Shown piece by piece: positions 46,514-55,838 of a stretch of DNA of 64,000 nucleotides. Position 1 is the stretch's first letter. The number at the start of each line of letters is the position of its first letter. The translations under genes were made by a program, and so were the position numbers. Origin of the DNA: Bacteroidales bacterium (GTDB lineage Bacteria > Bacteroidota > Bacteroidia > Bacteroidales > F082); the NCBI GenBank assembly GCA_016290215.1, contig JAEETH010000013.1, positions 1 through 64,000 on the forward strand. The letters are read 5' to 3'. The notes under the pieces were generated by a model, which was not told the origin of the DNA, searched no databases, and saw only the letters and a list, made by a program, of their open reading frames with translations.

Positions 46514-47347
46514 ATGAGTTGGTTAGAAGCATTAATCTTAGGCATTCTTCAAGGTCTGACGGAGTATCTTCCCGTCAGTAGCAGCGGCCATTTGGCCATC
46601 GGACAAGCTTTGTTCGGATTGGATGACGGCGCGTCGAATCTTACCTTCACCGTGTTGCTCCATGTGGCCACTGTGCTCAGCACCTTGGTCATCCTTTGGA
46701 AGGAAATCGTGTGGATTTTCAAGGACTTGTTCACCAAACAGCCGTGGAGTAGCTACCAAGGTCTCAACGGCGGCACCAAATATGCCATCAACATCCTCAT
46801 CTCGATGATTCCCGTAGCCATCGTCGGATTCTTCTTCAAAGATAAGGTGGAAGAAGTCTTTGGCTCAGGGTTGCTCATCGTGGGCATCATGCTTTTGGTG
46901 ACGGCCTCATTGTTGGCCTTCTCTTATTTCGCCAAACCGCGCCAAAAAGAAAACATCAGTCCTTTGCACGCTTTCATCATCGGTATCGCCCAGGCTTGTG
47001 CCGTGATGCCGGGCTTGTCGCGTTCAGGTTCCACCATCGCCACAGGTTTGCTCCTTGGCAATAAGAAGGAAAAACTGGCTCAGTTCTCCTTCCTGATGGT
47101 CATTCCGCCCATCCTCGGCGAGGCTTTGCTCGACGTTAAGGACATCTTTGAAGTAGGTTTCAGCGAGGCCATGAGTGGCATCTCACCCGTGGCGGCCATC
47201 GTCGGTTTCCTGGCTGCTTTCATCTCCGGCTGCTTCGCCTGCAAGTGGATGCTTAATATCGTGAAGAAGGGCAAGCTGATTTGGTTTGCCGTGTATTGTG
47301 CCATCGTTGGTATATTGGCCATTGTTCTGCCTTATATCCTTAAGTAA
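46514..47347 (+). CDS. uppP: undecaprenyl-diphosphatase UppP (BacA)
   Basis: 277 aa, about eight membrane helices. Catalytic motifs: [15 protein letters not shown] (14-28) with the Glu, and [14 protein letters not shown] near 163-176 with the Arg/Ser set. Removes a phosphate from undecaprenyl pyrophosphate to recycle the cell-wall lipid carrier; gives some bacitracin resistance. Third gene of the ftsX cluster. Confidence 0.95.
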   Translation: MSWLEALILGILQGLTEYLPVSSSGHLAIGQALFGLDDGASNLTFTVLLHVATVLSTLVILWKEIVWIFKDLFTKQPWSSYQGLNGGTKYAINILISMIPVAIVGFFFKDKVEEVFGSGLLIVGIMLLVTASLLAFSYFAKPRQKENISPLHAFIIGIAQACAVMPGLSRSGSTIATGLLLGNKKEKLAQFSFLMVIPPILGEALLDVKDIFEVGFSEAMSGISPVAAIVGFLAAFISGCFACKWMLNIVKKGKLIWFAVYCAIVGILAIVLPYILK

Positions 47348-47448
47348 CAGCTTTGAAGAAGCGTTATCGGCAGCCCGATTAGGGCAAGCCGACAGATAGA
47401 GACTGGAAAAAGATTTATTATAGATTGATGTAAGATTTGCTTCCAAAG

Positions 47449-48192
47449 ATGTTTAATTTCGAAGAAGGCGAGGTCATCCTCATCGACAAGCCTTTGGACT
47501 GGACGTCGTTCGACACGGTCAACTTCATCCGTTCATTGCTTAACCGTTGCTATGGCATCCGCAAGTTGAAGGTAGGCCATGCGGGGACATTGGACCCTTT
47601 GGCTACTGGTCTGCTCATCCTTTGTACGGGCAAGATGACCAAACAAATCGACAACTATCAGGCGCAGGTGAAGACCTATACGGGCACGATTCTTCTAGGT
47701 CAGACCACCCCGACCTTTGACTTGGAGAGCGAGCCCAATGCGTTTTTCCCGACTGAGGGCATCACGCCAGAGCAGATTGAAGCTGCACGTGTGCAGTTTA
47801 TCGGCGACCTCAAGCAATATCCGCCCAAGTATTCCGCCATCAAAATCAAGGGGAAACGCGCCTTCGACTATGCCCGTTCCGACGAGGAAATCGAATTGAA
47901 AGCCCGCGACGTCCGCATCGATGACTTTAAGCTGAGCCTTGACCGCTTTCCCGAACTCGACTTTGAAGTGACCTGTAGCAAAGGCACTTATATTCGCAGC
48001 CTCGCCAACGACTTCGGCAAGGCCCTGGGCAACGGTGCCTGTCTGACTTCATTGCGCCGCACGCGCATCGGCGACTTCCGTGTAGAAGACGCTTGGCCAC
48101 TTGAAAAGCTTCGGCAGCATATTGTTGACACGGGTGACGAGTACAAGGCTTGGAAAAAAGAGCAGCAGGAAAAAGAGCAAAAACAAAGCTGA
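47449..48192 (+). CDS. truB: tRNA pseudouridine55 synthase TruB
   Basis: 247 aa from MFNFEEGEVI at 47449 (a TTG-started frame at 47437 adds four residues). Catalytic Asp in G-H-A-G-T-L-D-P-L-A-T-G (about 48-59), plus KPLDWTSFD at the N-terminus and SKGTYIRSLANDFG. Makes pseudouridine 55 in the tRNA T-loop. The C-terminus ends in a Lys/Glu/Gln tail and lacks the PUA domain of the longer E. coli enzyme, normal for Bacteroidota. Confidence 0.94.
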   Translation: MFNFEEGEVILIDKPLDWTSFDTVNFIRSLLNRCYGIRKLKVGHAGTLDPLATGLLILCTGKMTKQIDNYQAQVKTYTGTILLGQTTPTFDLESEPNAFFPTEGITPEQIEAARVQFIGDLKQYPPKYSAIKIKGKRAFDYARSDEEIELKARDVRIDDFKLSLDRFPELDFEVTCSKGTYIRSLANDFGKALGNGACLTSLRRTRIGDFRVEDAWPLEKLRQHIVDTGDEYKAWKKEQQEKEQKQS

Positions 48193-48217
48193 AAATCAGT
48201 TTGTTAATAAAAAACAC

Positions 48218-48248
48218 TTGACAAAATTTTGTTTTTGTCGTATCTTTG
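48218..48248 (+). promoter_or_regulatory. promoter of queA
   Basis: TTG at 48218-48220 (within TTGACA) and TATCTTTG at 48241-48248, 20 bp apart, is the best promoter in the window. It lies 40 bp before the queA start. Confidence 0.65.
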
Positions 48249-48287
48249 TAGTTTGTATCAATCGAAAAGCAACAATAATAGCATAAA

Positions 48288-49337
48288 ATGAAACTATCAC
48301 AATTCAAATTTAACTTACCAAGCGAGCTCATCGCCCTGCAGCCTATCCAGAACCGCGATGAAGCCCGCTTGATGGTCGTCGACCGCAAGACCGGAAAAAT
48401 CGAGCACCGCGTTTTCAAGGATTTGGTGGATTATACGAAAGATGGCGACGTGTTCGTCATTAATAATACTAAGGTGTTTCCCGCCAAGCTCTATGGTGAG
48501 AAGGAAAAGACCGGAGCTAAGATTGAGGTGCTGCTGCTGCGTGAGTTGGATCACGAAAGCCGCCTGTGGGATGTGCTCGTCGACCCAGCCCGTAAGATCC
48601 GTATCGGTAACAAACTCTACTTTGGTGAAGGTGATGAACTGGTGGCCGAAGTCATCGACAACACCACATCGCGTGGCCGTACCCTGCGTTTCCTCTTTGA
48701 CGGAACTTACGACGAGTTTAAGAAGACCCTTTCTTCACTTGGTCACACGCCCATTCCTAAGGAATTGAACCGTGAAGAACGTCCTGAAGACGCCGAGGAT
48801 TTCCAGACCATCTACGCCAAGGTGGAAGGTGCTGTTTCGGCACCCACCGCAGGTATGCACTTCAGCAAAATCCTAATGAAACGCCTTGAAATCGTTGGCG
48901 CTTCGTTCGCCGAGCTGACCTTGCATCCAGGCATGGGCAACTTCCGCGACATTGAAGTGGAAGACCTCACCAAGCACAAGCCTGACTCTGAAGAGATGTA
49001 TATCGACGAGGAGTGCTGCACTTTGGTCAATGAGGCCAATGCGCGCCACAATAATGTGTTTGCCGTGGGCACCACTTCGCTTAAGGCTTTGGAAACGGCC
49101 ATGACCATCGGTGGCAAAATCAAGCCTTACAAAGGCTGGACGAACAAGTTCATCTTCCCGCCTTACACCTTCTCGGTGGCCAACTGCATGATTACCAACT
49201 TCCACCTACCTAAGTCGCCTATGATGATGGAGGTGGCTGCCTTCGCTGGCTATGACCTGCTGATGAAGGCCTATAAGGAAGCCATCGCTGAGAAATACCG
49301 CTTTTTCACCTACGGTGACGCCATGCTGATCATTTAA
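48288..49337 (+). CDS. queA: S-adenosylmethionine:tRNA ribosyltransferase-isomerase QueA
   Basis: 349 aa. Full-length family member: [56 protein letters not shown], and the C-terminal [19 protein letters not shown] (split for reading). It moves the ribose of SAM onto preQ1 at tRNA position 34 to make epoxyqueuosine. It has its own promoter despite following truB by 95 bp. Confidence 0.95.
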   Translation: MKLSQFKFNLPSELIALQPIQNRDEARLMVVDRKTGKIEHRVFKDLVDYTKDGDVFVINNTKVFPAKLYGEKEKTGAKIEVLLLRELDHESRLWDVLVDPARKIRIGNKLYFGEGDELVAEVIDNTTSRGRTLRFLFDGTYDEFKKTLSSLGHTPIPKELNREERPEDAEDFQTIYAKVEGAVSAPTAGMHFSKILMKRLEIVGASFAELTLHPGMGNFRDIEVEDLTKHKPDSEEMYIDEECCTLVNEANARHNNVFAVGTTSLKALETAMTIGGKIKPYKGWTNKFIFPPYTFSVANCMITNFHLPKSPMMMEVAAFAGYDLLMKAYKEAIAEKYRFFTYGDAMLII

Positions 49338-49339
49338 AA

Positions 49340-49398
49340 GACACGAGACTGCGAGACGCGGGACAGCGAGACGTTGGTCTTGTCCCGTAGTCCCGCAG
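49340..49398. repeat. GAGAC-word palindrome, sibling of 24627-24698
   Basis: GACACGAGAC, GCGAGACGCGGGAC words face TGTCCCGTAG, TCCCGCAG words. Same vocabulary as the element between batA and batB, different order. Confidence 0.55.
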
Positions 49399-49435
49399 CA
49401 TAATCTTGAATAATTATTTACCAAAATAAAATCAA

Positions 49436-51082
49436 ATGAAAATCAAACATTTAGCGATTATTGCGGTTGTGGCACTCGTGGCCACAGCTTGCGGCAACAA
49501 GAAAGTGGAACAGCCTCAAGAGCCTGTTCAAGAACAAACCACTAACCTGTCGGACAAGTACGCCGAGTACACTCTGACCACCGACATCAGCCATCTCAGC
49601 GACAACGAGCGCGAGATGCTGCGTCTGCTCTTTGAAGCCGCCGACATCATGGACGGCCTCTTCTGGAAAGAAAACTATGGTGATAAGGAAGAACTTATGG
49701 CCCGCATTGGCGACAATGCCGACCTGTGTAAGTTGGCCACCATCGCCTACGGTCCTTGGGATGGCCTTGATGGCAACAAACCTTTTGTGGAAGGCATCGG
49801 ACCAAAGCCTGCCGGTGCACAGTTCTATCCTGCCGACATGACTGAAGAGGAATGGAATGCTTTTGACGACCCCAACAAGACCAGCCAATACACCATGATT
49901 GTCCGTGACGAGAATGGTGCCTTGAAGTGCGTGTGGTATCACGACTACTTTGCCGAGCAAATCAAGAAGGCTGCCTCCTTGCTTGACGATGCTTCTGAAC
50001 TGGCTGGCGACGAGGAGTTTGCCGAATACCTGCGCCTCCGTGCCAAGGCTCTCCGTACCGACGACTACCTGGAGAGCGACATGCAGTGGATGGACGTCCG
50101 CAACAACAATGTCGACCTTGTGATTGGCCCCATCGAGAACTACACCGATGCCCGTTACGGCATCAAGGCCTCTCACGAAGCCTTTATCCTCATCAAGGAT
50201 CAGGAATGGACCAAGCAGTTGGCTCGTTACGCCGCTTTCGTGCCCGAGTTGCAGAAGCAACTGCCTGTGCCTGAAGAGTATAAGAAAGAGGTGCCTGGTA
50301 GCGATGTCGACCTGGCCGCCTACGATGTGGTCTATTATGCCGGCGACTGCAACGCTAACAGCAAGACTATCGCCATCAACCTGCCTAACGACGAACGCGT
50401 GCAGCTGCAACGTGGCACCCGCAAGCTTCAACTCAAGAATGCCATGCAAGCCAAGTTCGACAAGATTTTGGCCCCGATTTCCGAGGTGCTGATGACGCCT
50501 GAATCGATGGAACACATCAAGTTTGACGCTTTCTTCGCCAATGTGATGTTCCACGAGACCGCCCACGGCATGGGCATCAAGAACACCATCACGGGCAAAG
50601 GTACCGTTCGTGAGGCTTTGGGCAACCAATACAACGCCCTCGAAGAAGCCAAAGCCGACGTGCTGGGTCTCTACCTCGTCACGAAGCTTGCCGAGATGGG
50701 CGAGTACACCAACACCACGATGGAAGACAACTACACCACCTTCATGGCGGGCATCTTCCGCTCGGTGCGCTTCGGTGCTGCCAGCGCTCATGGTAAAGCC
50801 AACATGCTTACCTTCAATTACTTCCAGAACGAAGGCGCTTTCGTCCGTACTGAAGACGGTCGCTATGCCATCGACTTCGACAAGATGAAAGTGGCAGTTG
50901 AGAAGCTCGCAGGCGACATCCTGAAGCACCAAGGTGACGGCGATTACGAAGTCACCAAGGCTTGGATGGGCGAAATGTCCGTCATCAAACCAGAGCTGCA
51001 AGCCGACCTTGACCGCGTCAACGAGGCTGGCATCCCTGTTGACATTTATTACAACATGGGTCCGGATGTGTTGCTGAAATGA
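49436..51082 (+). CDS. M49-like (dipeptidyl-peptidase III-type) zinc peptidase, lipoprotein
   Basis: 548 aa. The N-terminus is a likely lipoprotein signal (MKIKHLAIIAVVALVATAC, Cys19), followed by a Gln/Glu-rich linker. The zinc site is H373-E-T-A-H377 with downstream E403-E-A-K-A-D408, the paired-motif layout of family M49. M49 DPP III normally has the six-residue HELLGH, so this HEXXH-like member is a divergent group common in Bacteroidota. Likely periplasmic or outer-membrane-bound and cuts short peptides. Its last 34 bp overlap the convergent ABC gene. Confidence 0.8.
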   Translation: MKIKHLAIIAVVALVATACGNKKVEQPQEPVQEQTTNLSDKYAEYTLTTDISHLSDNEREMLRLLFEAADIMDGLFWKENYGDKEELMARIGDNADLCKLATIAYGPWDGLDGNKPFVEGIGPKPAGAQFYPADMTEEEWNAFDDPNKTSQYTMIVRDENGALKCVWYHDYFAEQIKKAASLLDDASELAGDEEFAEYLRLRAKALRTDDYLESDMQWMDVRNNNVDLVIGPIENYTDARYGIKASHEAFILIKDQEWTKQLARYAAFVPELQKQLPVPEEYKKEVPGSDVDLAAYDVVYYAGDCNANSKTIAINLPNDERVQLQRGTRKLQLKNAMQAKFDKILAPISEVLMTPESMEHIKFDAFFANVMFHETAHGMGIKNTITGKGTVREALGNQYNALEEAKADVLGLYLVTKLAEMGEYTNTTMEDNYTTFMAGIFRSVRFGAASAHGKANMLTFNYFQNEGAFVRTEDGRYAIDFDKMKVAVEKLAGDILKHQGDGDYEVTKAWMGEMSVIKPELQADLDRVNEAGIPVDIYYNMGPDVLLK

Positions 51083-52797
51083 TGTCTTCTCCCCGGAAGG
51101 GCATCGATCAATTTCTGGGTATAAGCGTTAAGCGGATGTTCGAAAAGGGCATCCGCTTCGTTTATTTCTACGGGCTTGCCGTTGTACATCACCACCACGC
51201 GGTCGCTCATGAAACGCACCACGCTGAGATCGTGGGAGATGAAGATATAGGTAAGATGCCGTTCTTCTTTCAGCTTGTTCAGCAGGTTCAGAACTTGAGC
51301 TTGCACCGATACGTCCAAGGCCGATACCGACTCATCGCAGATGACTAAACGCGGGTTCACAGCCAAGGCGCGGGCGATGCAGATGCGTTGGCGTTGTCCG
51401 CCCGAAAACTCGTGTGGGTACCGGTCGTAATGCGCGGCTTGCAAGCCCACCTGCTCCAGGAGGTCGCAAACCTTTTGGCGGCATTTCTCCTTGTCACTCT
51501 CGATGTTGTGTACAAGCATAGGTTCGGCGATGGCTTCGCCGATGGTGAGGCGTGGGTTGAGGGAAGAGTAGGGGTCTTGGAACACAATTTGTGCCTGTTT
51601 GCGGAAGTCGCGCAGGGCTTGCCCTTTCAAGGCTGTCACTTCGATGCCGTCGAACCACACCTTGCCGTCAGTAGGCTCTGCTAAGCGCAAGATGCTGCGC
51701 CCTAACGTGGTCTTGCCGCAGCCCGATTCGCCCACAAGGCCGAGGGTTTCGCCTTCATACACTTCGAGCGTCACATCGTCAACGGCTTTCACATGGTCGT
51801 AGACGCGACTGAACACGCCTTTGCGCAAGGGATACCAGGTCTTCAGCCCTTCCACTTTCAAGAGTGGCGGCTGGCTATAGAGTCGTTGCAAGTGCTCTTT
51901 GCGCTCCTCGGCGGTGATTTGCAGGTCGTGCAGAATCTGTTCCTTGCCGCCTTGCCATTGTCCGTCGAGGAACTCCTTTACGATGGGCAGCCTTTTAAGG
52001 CGCACGTCCATAGGCGGACGGCAGGCCAAAAGTCCTTGGGTGTAAGGATGCTGGGGGTGGTTGAGGATGTGCTGCACTGTGCCACGTTCCAGTATCTCGC
52101 CGTTGTGCATGACGGCCACATCATCGGCGATTTCGGCCACCACACCGAGGTCGTGGGTGATGAAAATCATGCCCATGCCCGTCTCGGCTTGCAGCTTGCG
52201 CAATAGCTTGAGGATTTCCAACTGCACGGTAACGTCTAAGGCGGTAGTCGGCTCGTCGGCAATCAACAGTTTTGGGTTGCAGGCGATGGCCATGGCTATC
52301 ATCACGCGCTGTTTTTGTCCCCCCGAAAGCTCGTGGGGATAGCTGTCGTAGATGGCTTCTGGTCGCGGCAGCATCACCTGCTTGAAAAGCTCGATGACAC
52401 GCTTTTTGGCTTCGGCCTTACTCACATCTTCATGTTGCAATATCATCTCGCTGACTTGATACCCGCATTTGTAGACTGGGTTGAGCGAGGTCATCGGCTC
52501 CTGGAAAATCATGGAAATGCACTTGCCGCGCACGTCGGCCATCTGGCTTTCGGTGAAGTTCTTGATTTCCTCGCCTTCTATTTGGATGCTGTCGGCGCTG
52601 ATGCGGCTGATTTTGTCGTTCAGCAAACGCATCACAGCCAACGAACTCACCGATTTGCCCGAGCCTGACTCGCCAACAAGCCCCAATGTCCTTCCCGCAA
52701 ACACGTCGAGGTCAATGCCGTGCACGGCCTCAGTCCATTTCCCATCACGGGAAAAGGAGACATGGAGATTTTTGACGGATAGCAGCGGGATAGACAT
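51049..52797 (-). CDS. peptide/nickel-type ABC transporter ATPase with two fused nucleotide-binding domains
   Basis: 582 aa. Domain 1 (1-250) has [16 protein letters not shown] and [11 protein letters not shown]; domain 2 (about 310-565) has [20 protein letters not shown] and [12 protein letters not shown]. Between them is an OppD-type C-terminal segment ([13 protein letters not shown]). This is a DppD-DppF fusion energising uptake of peptides or similar. No permease or binding-protein gene is adjacent. A neighbouring M49-like peptidase fits a peptide-use theme. Convergent overlap of 34 bp at its 3' end. Confidence 0.92.
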   Translation of the reverse strand: MSIPLLSVKNLHVSFSRDGKWTEAVHGIDLDVFAGRTLGLVGESGSGKSVSSLAVMRLLNDKISRISADSIQIEGEEIKNFTESQMADVRGKCISMIFQEPMTSLNPVYKCGYQVSEMILQHEDVSKAEAKKRVIELFKQVMLPRPEAIYDSYPHELSGGQKQRVMIAMAIACNPKLLIADEPTTALDVTVQLEILKLLRKLQAETGMGMIFITHDLGVVAEIADDVAVMHNGEILERGTVQHILNHPQHPYTQGLLACRPPMDVRLKRLPIVKEFLDGQWQGGKEQILHDLQITAEERKEHLQRLYSQPPLLKVEGLKTWYPLRKGVFSRVYDHVKAVDDVTLEVYEGETLGLVGESGCGKTTLGRSILRLAEPTDGKVWFDGIEVTALKGQALRDFRKQAQIVFQDPYSSLNPRLTIGEAIAEPMLVHNIESDKEKCRQKVCDLLEQVGLQAAHYDRYPHEFSGGQRQRICIARALAVNPRLVICDESVSALDVSVQAQVLNLLNKLKEERHLTYIFISHDLSVVRFMSDRVVVMYNGKPVEINEADALFEHPLNAYTQKLIDALPGRRHHFSNTSGPML

Positions 52798-52836
52798 AGG
52801 TTTGAGATTTGGTGCAAAGATACAGCTTTTTTGGTT

Positions 52837-53018
52837 AAAACTAGCCGCCTATGTCATTCCGAGGAGAGGAAGGAGCGTATGGAAATGCTTTGCATTCGAT
52901 GGAGTCAATCTATAGGCGGCGAAAAAGGGAGTCATGTCTTTCACGACGGCATTAGAAAACATAGATTCCATCCCCGGCAAGCCTCCGCAAGGAATGACAT
53001 GCTTTCTAATGCCTGTTT
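52837..53018. repeat. 182-bp direct repeat, left copy (flanks GIY-YIG gene)
   Basis: Nearly identical to 53455-53636 (two differences seen by eye). It opens with GCCGCCTAT and contains ATAGGCGGC, a perfect 9-bp inverted pair at about 52845 and 52912. GTCATTCC near the left end and GGAATGAC near the right end form a second inverted pair. A short frame inside it is coincidental. Confidence 0.85.
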
Positions 53019-53060
53019 GATCCTTTTAGATTGGGTTTGTTTGGACAAATAGTATTATGC

Positions 53061-53117
53061 CAGCTGCCTATGTCATTCCAAGGAGAGGAATGTGCGTATG
53101 GAATCTATAGGCAGCGG
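53061..53117. repeat. short internal copy of the GIY-YIG-linked repeat
   Basis: About 57 bp matching the first part of the 182-bp repeat but lacking a 24-bp internal stretch. Its stem reads GCTGCCTAT / ATAGGCAGC, so a C:G pair has changed to T:A on both arms together. Confidence 0.8.
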
Positions 53118-53136
53118 TTCAATTCAGTAAAATGTT

Positions 53137-53144
53137 TATTTTTG
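53137..53144 (+). promoter_or_regulatory. -7 box of the GIY-YIG gene
   Basis: TATTTTTG, 26 bp before the ATG at 53170; lies between the short repeat copy and the gene. Confidence 0.45.
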
Positions 53145-53169
53145 TGTCGTCATTATATCGTTATTAAGG

Positions 53170-53451
53170 ATGAATAAGTATTGGGTATATATGATGCAAA
53201 GTGCAAATGGAAGAGCACTATATACTGGTGTTACCAACAATCTGGAAAGACGTGTGGGTGAACATAAAGAGGGTAGAGGCTCAATCTTTACCGCAAAATA
53301 CAAATGCCACAAGTTGGTATATTTTGAGGAATTTGGTTTAATTGATCAGGCGATTTTGAGGGAAAAAGAGATTAAAAATATGACTAGAGCTAATAAGGAA
53401 AAGTTAATAGATACTATTAATCCAGATAGGCGAGATTTGTTTGAACAATAG
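53170..53451 (+). CDS. single-domain GIY-YIG endonuclease
   Basis: 93 aa, the size of the stand-alone (YhbQ/UPF0213-like) GIY-YIG group. Motifs: W-V-Y-M-M at the start (GIY position), L-Y-T-G-V-T-N-N-L (YIG position), catalytic Arg in L-E-R-R-V, His in EHKEG, and the metal-binding Glu in REKEIK. It has its own promoter and no operon partner. It is bracketed by two 182-bp direct repeats and preceded by a short third copy, which suggests it belongs to, or acts on, that repeat. Codon use is more A/T-rich than neighbouring genes, a hint of transfer. Confidence 0.88.
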   Translation: MNKYWVYMMQSANGRALYTGVTNNLERRVGEHKEGRGSIFTAKYKCHKLVYFEEFGLIDQAILREKEIKNMTRANKEKLIDTINPDRRDLFEQ

Positions 53452-53454
53452 TAT

Positions 53455-53636
53455 AAAACTAGCCGCCTATGTCATTCCGAGGAGAGGAAGGAGCGTATGG
53501 AAATGCTTTGCATTCGATGGAGTCAATCTATAGGCGGCGGAAAAGGGAGTCATGTCTTTCACGACGGCATTAGAAAACATAGATTCCATCCCCAGCAAGC
53601 CTCCGCAAGGAATGACATGCTTTCTAATGCCTGTTT
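53455..53636. repeat. 182-bp direct repeat, right copy
   Basis: Begins 4 bp after the GIY-YIG stop codon and ends 40 bp before the -7 box of the next gene. Two base changes relative to the left copy. Together the copies frame a unit of 800 bp (52837-53636). Confidence 0.85.
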
Positions 53637-53676
53637 AACGCTGAATAAAAAAACACCATGCTATTTAAAAAAAGTG

Positions 53677-53684
53677 TATTTTTG
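53677..53684 (+). promoter_or_regulatory. -7 box of the M64 peptidase gene
   Basis: TATTTTTG, 16 bp before the ATG at 53701. It shows that an apparent longer reading frame, running back through the repeat, is not used. Confidence 0.5.
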
Positions 53685-53700
53685 TAGAAAATATCCAGTC

Positions 53701-54969
53701 ATGAAAAAACAAGTGCTTTTATTGTTTGTTATGCTGCCCATGATAGCCATGGCGCAGTTCGACCAGTATTTTACCGAATCCTCCCTCCGCGTGGATTATT
53801 GCCTGACCGGCAACGGTAAGGCGACCACGTTTTCCCTCAAGGAACTCATTCACGAGCCTTACTGGAGCGGCTCCAAGACCAACCTCATCGACAATTTAGA
53901 GTTTGGCAACTATATCGTCAAGGTGTATGAGGCTGGAACCGATAAACTGCTGTTTTCCAAAGGCTACCAAAACCTTTACGGCGAGTGGCAGACCACCGAC
54001 GAGGCCAAAGTCGTCACCAAGACCTTTGACGAATCCGTCATCGTGCCCTTCCCCAAGGTGAAGATTGAAGTTGCCATTTGCTACAAAACTTGGGAAGGCG
54101 AGTTGGTGGAAGGAATGCGCATCACGGTCAAGCCTGACGATTATTTCATCCGTGATTACGACAACCTGAACTTACCCGTCTACGATGCCTGGATTGGCAA
54201 TAAAGACATCACCAAAGCCGTTGATGTGGTGATACTTCCTGAGGGTTACACGCAAGCCGAGATGGGCAAGTTCATCAAGGACTGCGACTTTTTCGTGAAG
54301 AGCATGTTCGATTATGCCCCTTACGACCGCTATCGCGAGAGTTTCAACATCCGTGGCGTGATGGTGCCCTCGGCAGAGAGTGGCTGCACGATGCCCGGCG
54401 ACCACATCTACAAAAACACCGTCATGCGCTTCAGCTTCTGGACCTTTGATTCGGAGCGCTACTGCATGAGTACTGACAACCGCGACATCCGCGACTTGGC
54501 AGGGCAGGTGCCTTACGACCAGATTTACATCCTCGTCAACACGGAGAAATACGGTGGCGGCGGCATATATAACTTCTACTGCTCCAGCGCGAGCAGCAAC
54601 GGCTTTTCAAGCGATGTCATCATCCACGAGTTCGGGCACGGCTTTGCGGGCTTGGCTGATGAGTATTACGACGACGACACTTACGGCGACATGTACAACA
54701 ACGACTTGGAACCTTGGGAGCCTAACCTCACCACGCTCGTCGACTTCGACATTAAGTGGAAGGACATGATGGACAAGAAAACGCCCATTCCCACGCCTCG
54801 CGAGGAGAAATACGAGCACATCATTGGCGTGTTTGAAGGCGGAGGTTACGAGCCCGAAGGCGTCTACAGCCCCCAAATGGACTGTCTGATGAAAACCTTC
54901 AAGGGCCACGACTTCTGTCCCGTCTGCCAACGCGCCATTGAACGGATGATTCTTTATTATAGTAAATAG
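53701..54969 (+). CDS. M64-family (IgA-peptidase-type) secreted metallopeptidase
   Basis: 422 aa from MKKQVLLL at 53701; the frame open upstream crosses the repeat and is rejected. Signal peptide 1-18 (ending AMAQ). N-terminal beta domain (20-150), then peptidase M64: VDVVILPEGYT, F-N-I-R-G-V, and the zinc motif H309-E-F-G-H313-G-F-A-G-L-A-D-E-Y. The C-terminus has a Cys-x-x-C pair (DFCPVCQRAIERM). Founding members cut immunoglobulin A, but substrates of Bacteroidota relatives are mostly unknown. Likely periplasmic or surface-linked; no T9SS domain. Confidence 0.88.
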   Translation: MKKQVLLLFVMLPMIAMAQFDQYFTESSLRVDYCLTGNGKATTFSLKELIHEPYWSGSKTNLIDNLEFGNYIVKVYEAGTDKLLFSKGYQNLYGEWQTTDEAKVVTKTFDESVIVPFPKVKIEVAICYKTWEGELVEGMRITVKPDDYFIRDYDNLNLPVYDAWIGNKDITKAVDVVILPEGYTQAEMGKFIKDCDFFVKSMFDYAPYDRYRESFNIRGVMVPSAESGCTMPGDHIYKNTVMRFSFWTFDSERYCMSTDNRDIRDLAGQVPYDQIYILVNTEKYGGGGIYNFYCSSASSNGFSSDVIIHEFGHGFAGLADEYYDDDTYGDMYNNDLEPWEPNLTTLVDFDIKWKDMMDKKTPIPTPREEKYEHIIGVFEGGGYEPEGVYSPQMDCLMKTFKGHDFCPVCQRAIERMILYYSK

Positions 54970-55032
54970 TGAGGAGAGTTGAGTGAGGAGTTAAGTAGAT
55001 GAGCAGAATTAGTTTACCTATAGGGACGATGA

Positions 55033-55132
55033 CTTGTGACTATGACAATGACCACCTCAACCAAGAGCTGAAATTTCAGCATTTCTGTGAAAGCGGTCAT
55101 AGTCATTGTCAATGGTCATAGTCAATAAGTCC
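55033..55132. repeat. GACTATGAC-word palindrome before cvpA, copy 1
   Basis: TGACTATGACAATGACC faces GGTCATAGTCATTGTC and GGTCATAGTC. A second member with the same words lies at 57408-57522. Confidence 0.6.
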
Positions 55133-55257
55133 AGCGTCAAAAAAGTGTAGTTTAATTTTGAACAGTTACTTAACAGTTAATAGTTTTACGAATTACTCCT
55201 AACTCCACACTCCTAACTGCAAACTGAACAACTGAACAACTGCAAACTGAACAACTG

Positions 55258-55803
55258 ATGAACTATCTCGACATCATCATCGCCATCATCCTTTTCCTCT
55301 TCGGTTTCAAAGGCTTCCGCAAGGGTCTGGTCATCGAGGTGGTCACGCTGTTGGCTTTTGCGGTGGGTATCTATGGCGCGATGCATTTCTCCGACTTCAC
55401 GGCAGCGCATTTGGAAGAGTTTATGGAAATCAACCCGAAGTACCTGAATACTGTCGCTTTTGTGCTGACATTCATTTTGTTGGTGATAGGTGTCAATCTC
55501 TTGGGGAAATGGGTGACCAACCTAATCAAAGCGATGAACCTGAACTTCTGGAACAAGTTGGGCGGCGGTGTCTTCGGGGTGCTCAAGGGCGTGCTGCTAT
55601 GTAGTGTCCTCTTGATGGTGCTCAACAATTTCCAGCTGATTGGCGTGGTGAAGCCTGAGGTGAGGGAGCAATCGAAACTGTATCCTTACATTGAGCAAAC
55701 GGTTCCTTACGTCTATCGCGGCTTCGATTTGGTGAAGGATTATGCCAAAGAGGTTTTGCCCGAGGACAAAGAAAAAACGGAGCCCGAAAGCCCCGTCGTG
55801 TAG
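55258..55803 (+). CDS. CvpA-family membrane protein
   Basis: 181 aa. Four membrane helices (about 5-22, 28-46, 68-88, 104-124), N-terminal Y-L-D-I-I-I-A-I-I-L and the F-K-G-F-R-K-G-L motif of CvpA, and G-G-G-V-F-G-V-L-K-G in the third helix region. C-terminal acidic tail. CvpA was first linked to colicin V export and now to envelope stress and bile tolerance in enterobacteria. Direct word repeats (AACTGAACAACTG) precede the start. Confidence 0.88.
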   Translation: MNYLDIIIAIILFLFGFKGFRKGLVIEVVTLLAFAVGIYGAMHFSDFTAAHLEEFMEINPKYLNTVAFVLTFILLVIGVNLLGKWVTNLIKAMNLNFWNKLGGGVFGVLKGVLLCSVLLMVLNNFQLIGVVKPEVREQSKLYPYIEQTVPYVYRGFDLVKDYAKEVLPEDKEKTEPESPVV

Positions 55804-55827
55804 AGATGCGTTTTTATTGCGTCTCCT
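55800..55827. repeat. GTAGAGA-type hairpin, copy 3, overlapping a stop codon
   Basis: GTAGAGATGCG faces GCGTCTCCTA. The TAG inside the left arm is the cvpA stop codon, so the element has become the gene end. Confidence 0.5.
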
Positions 55828-55838
55828 AATTCGCGTTT

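Noticed and set aside
49451-51001. 516-codon minus-strand ORF
   Set aside because: Antisense shadow of the M49-like peptidase gene, which has a lipoprotein signal and zinc motifs.
52837-53636. Classical insertion sequence
   Set aside because: No DDE, HUH or serine transposase is encoded and no target-site duplication is apparent; the only gene is a GIY-YIG nuclease.
53497-53700. In-frame N-terminal extension of the M64 peptidase through the 182-bp repeat
   Set aside because: The same short frame occurs in the left repeat copy, where it leads to no peptidase; a -7 box lies at 53677-53684 and a clear signal peptide starts at 53701.
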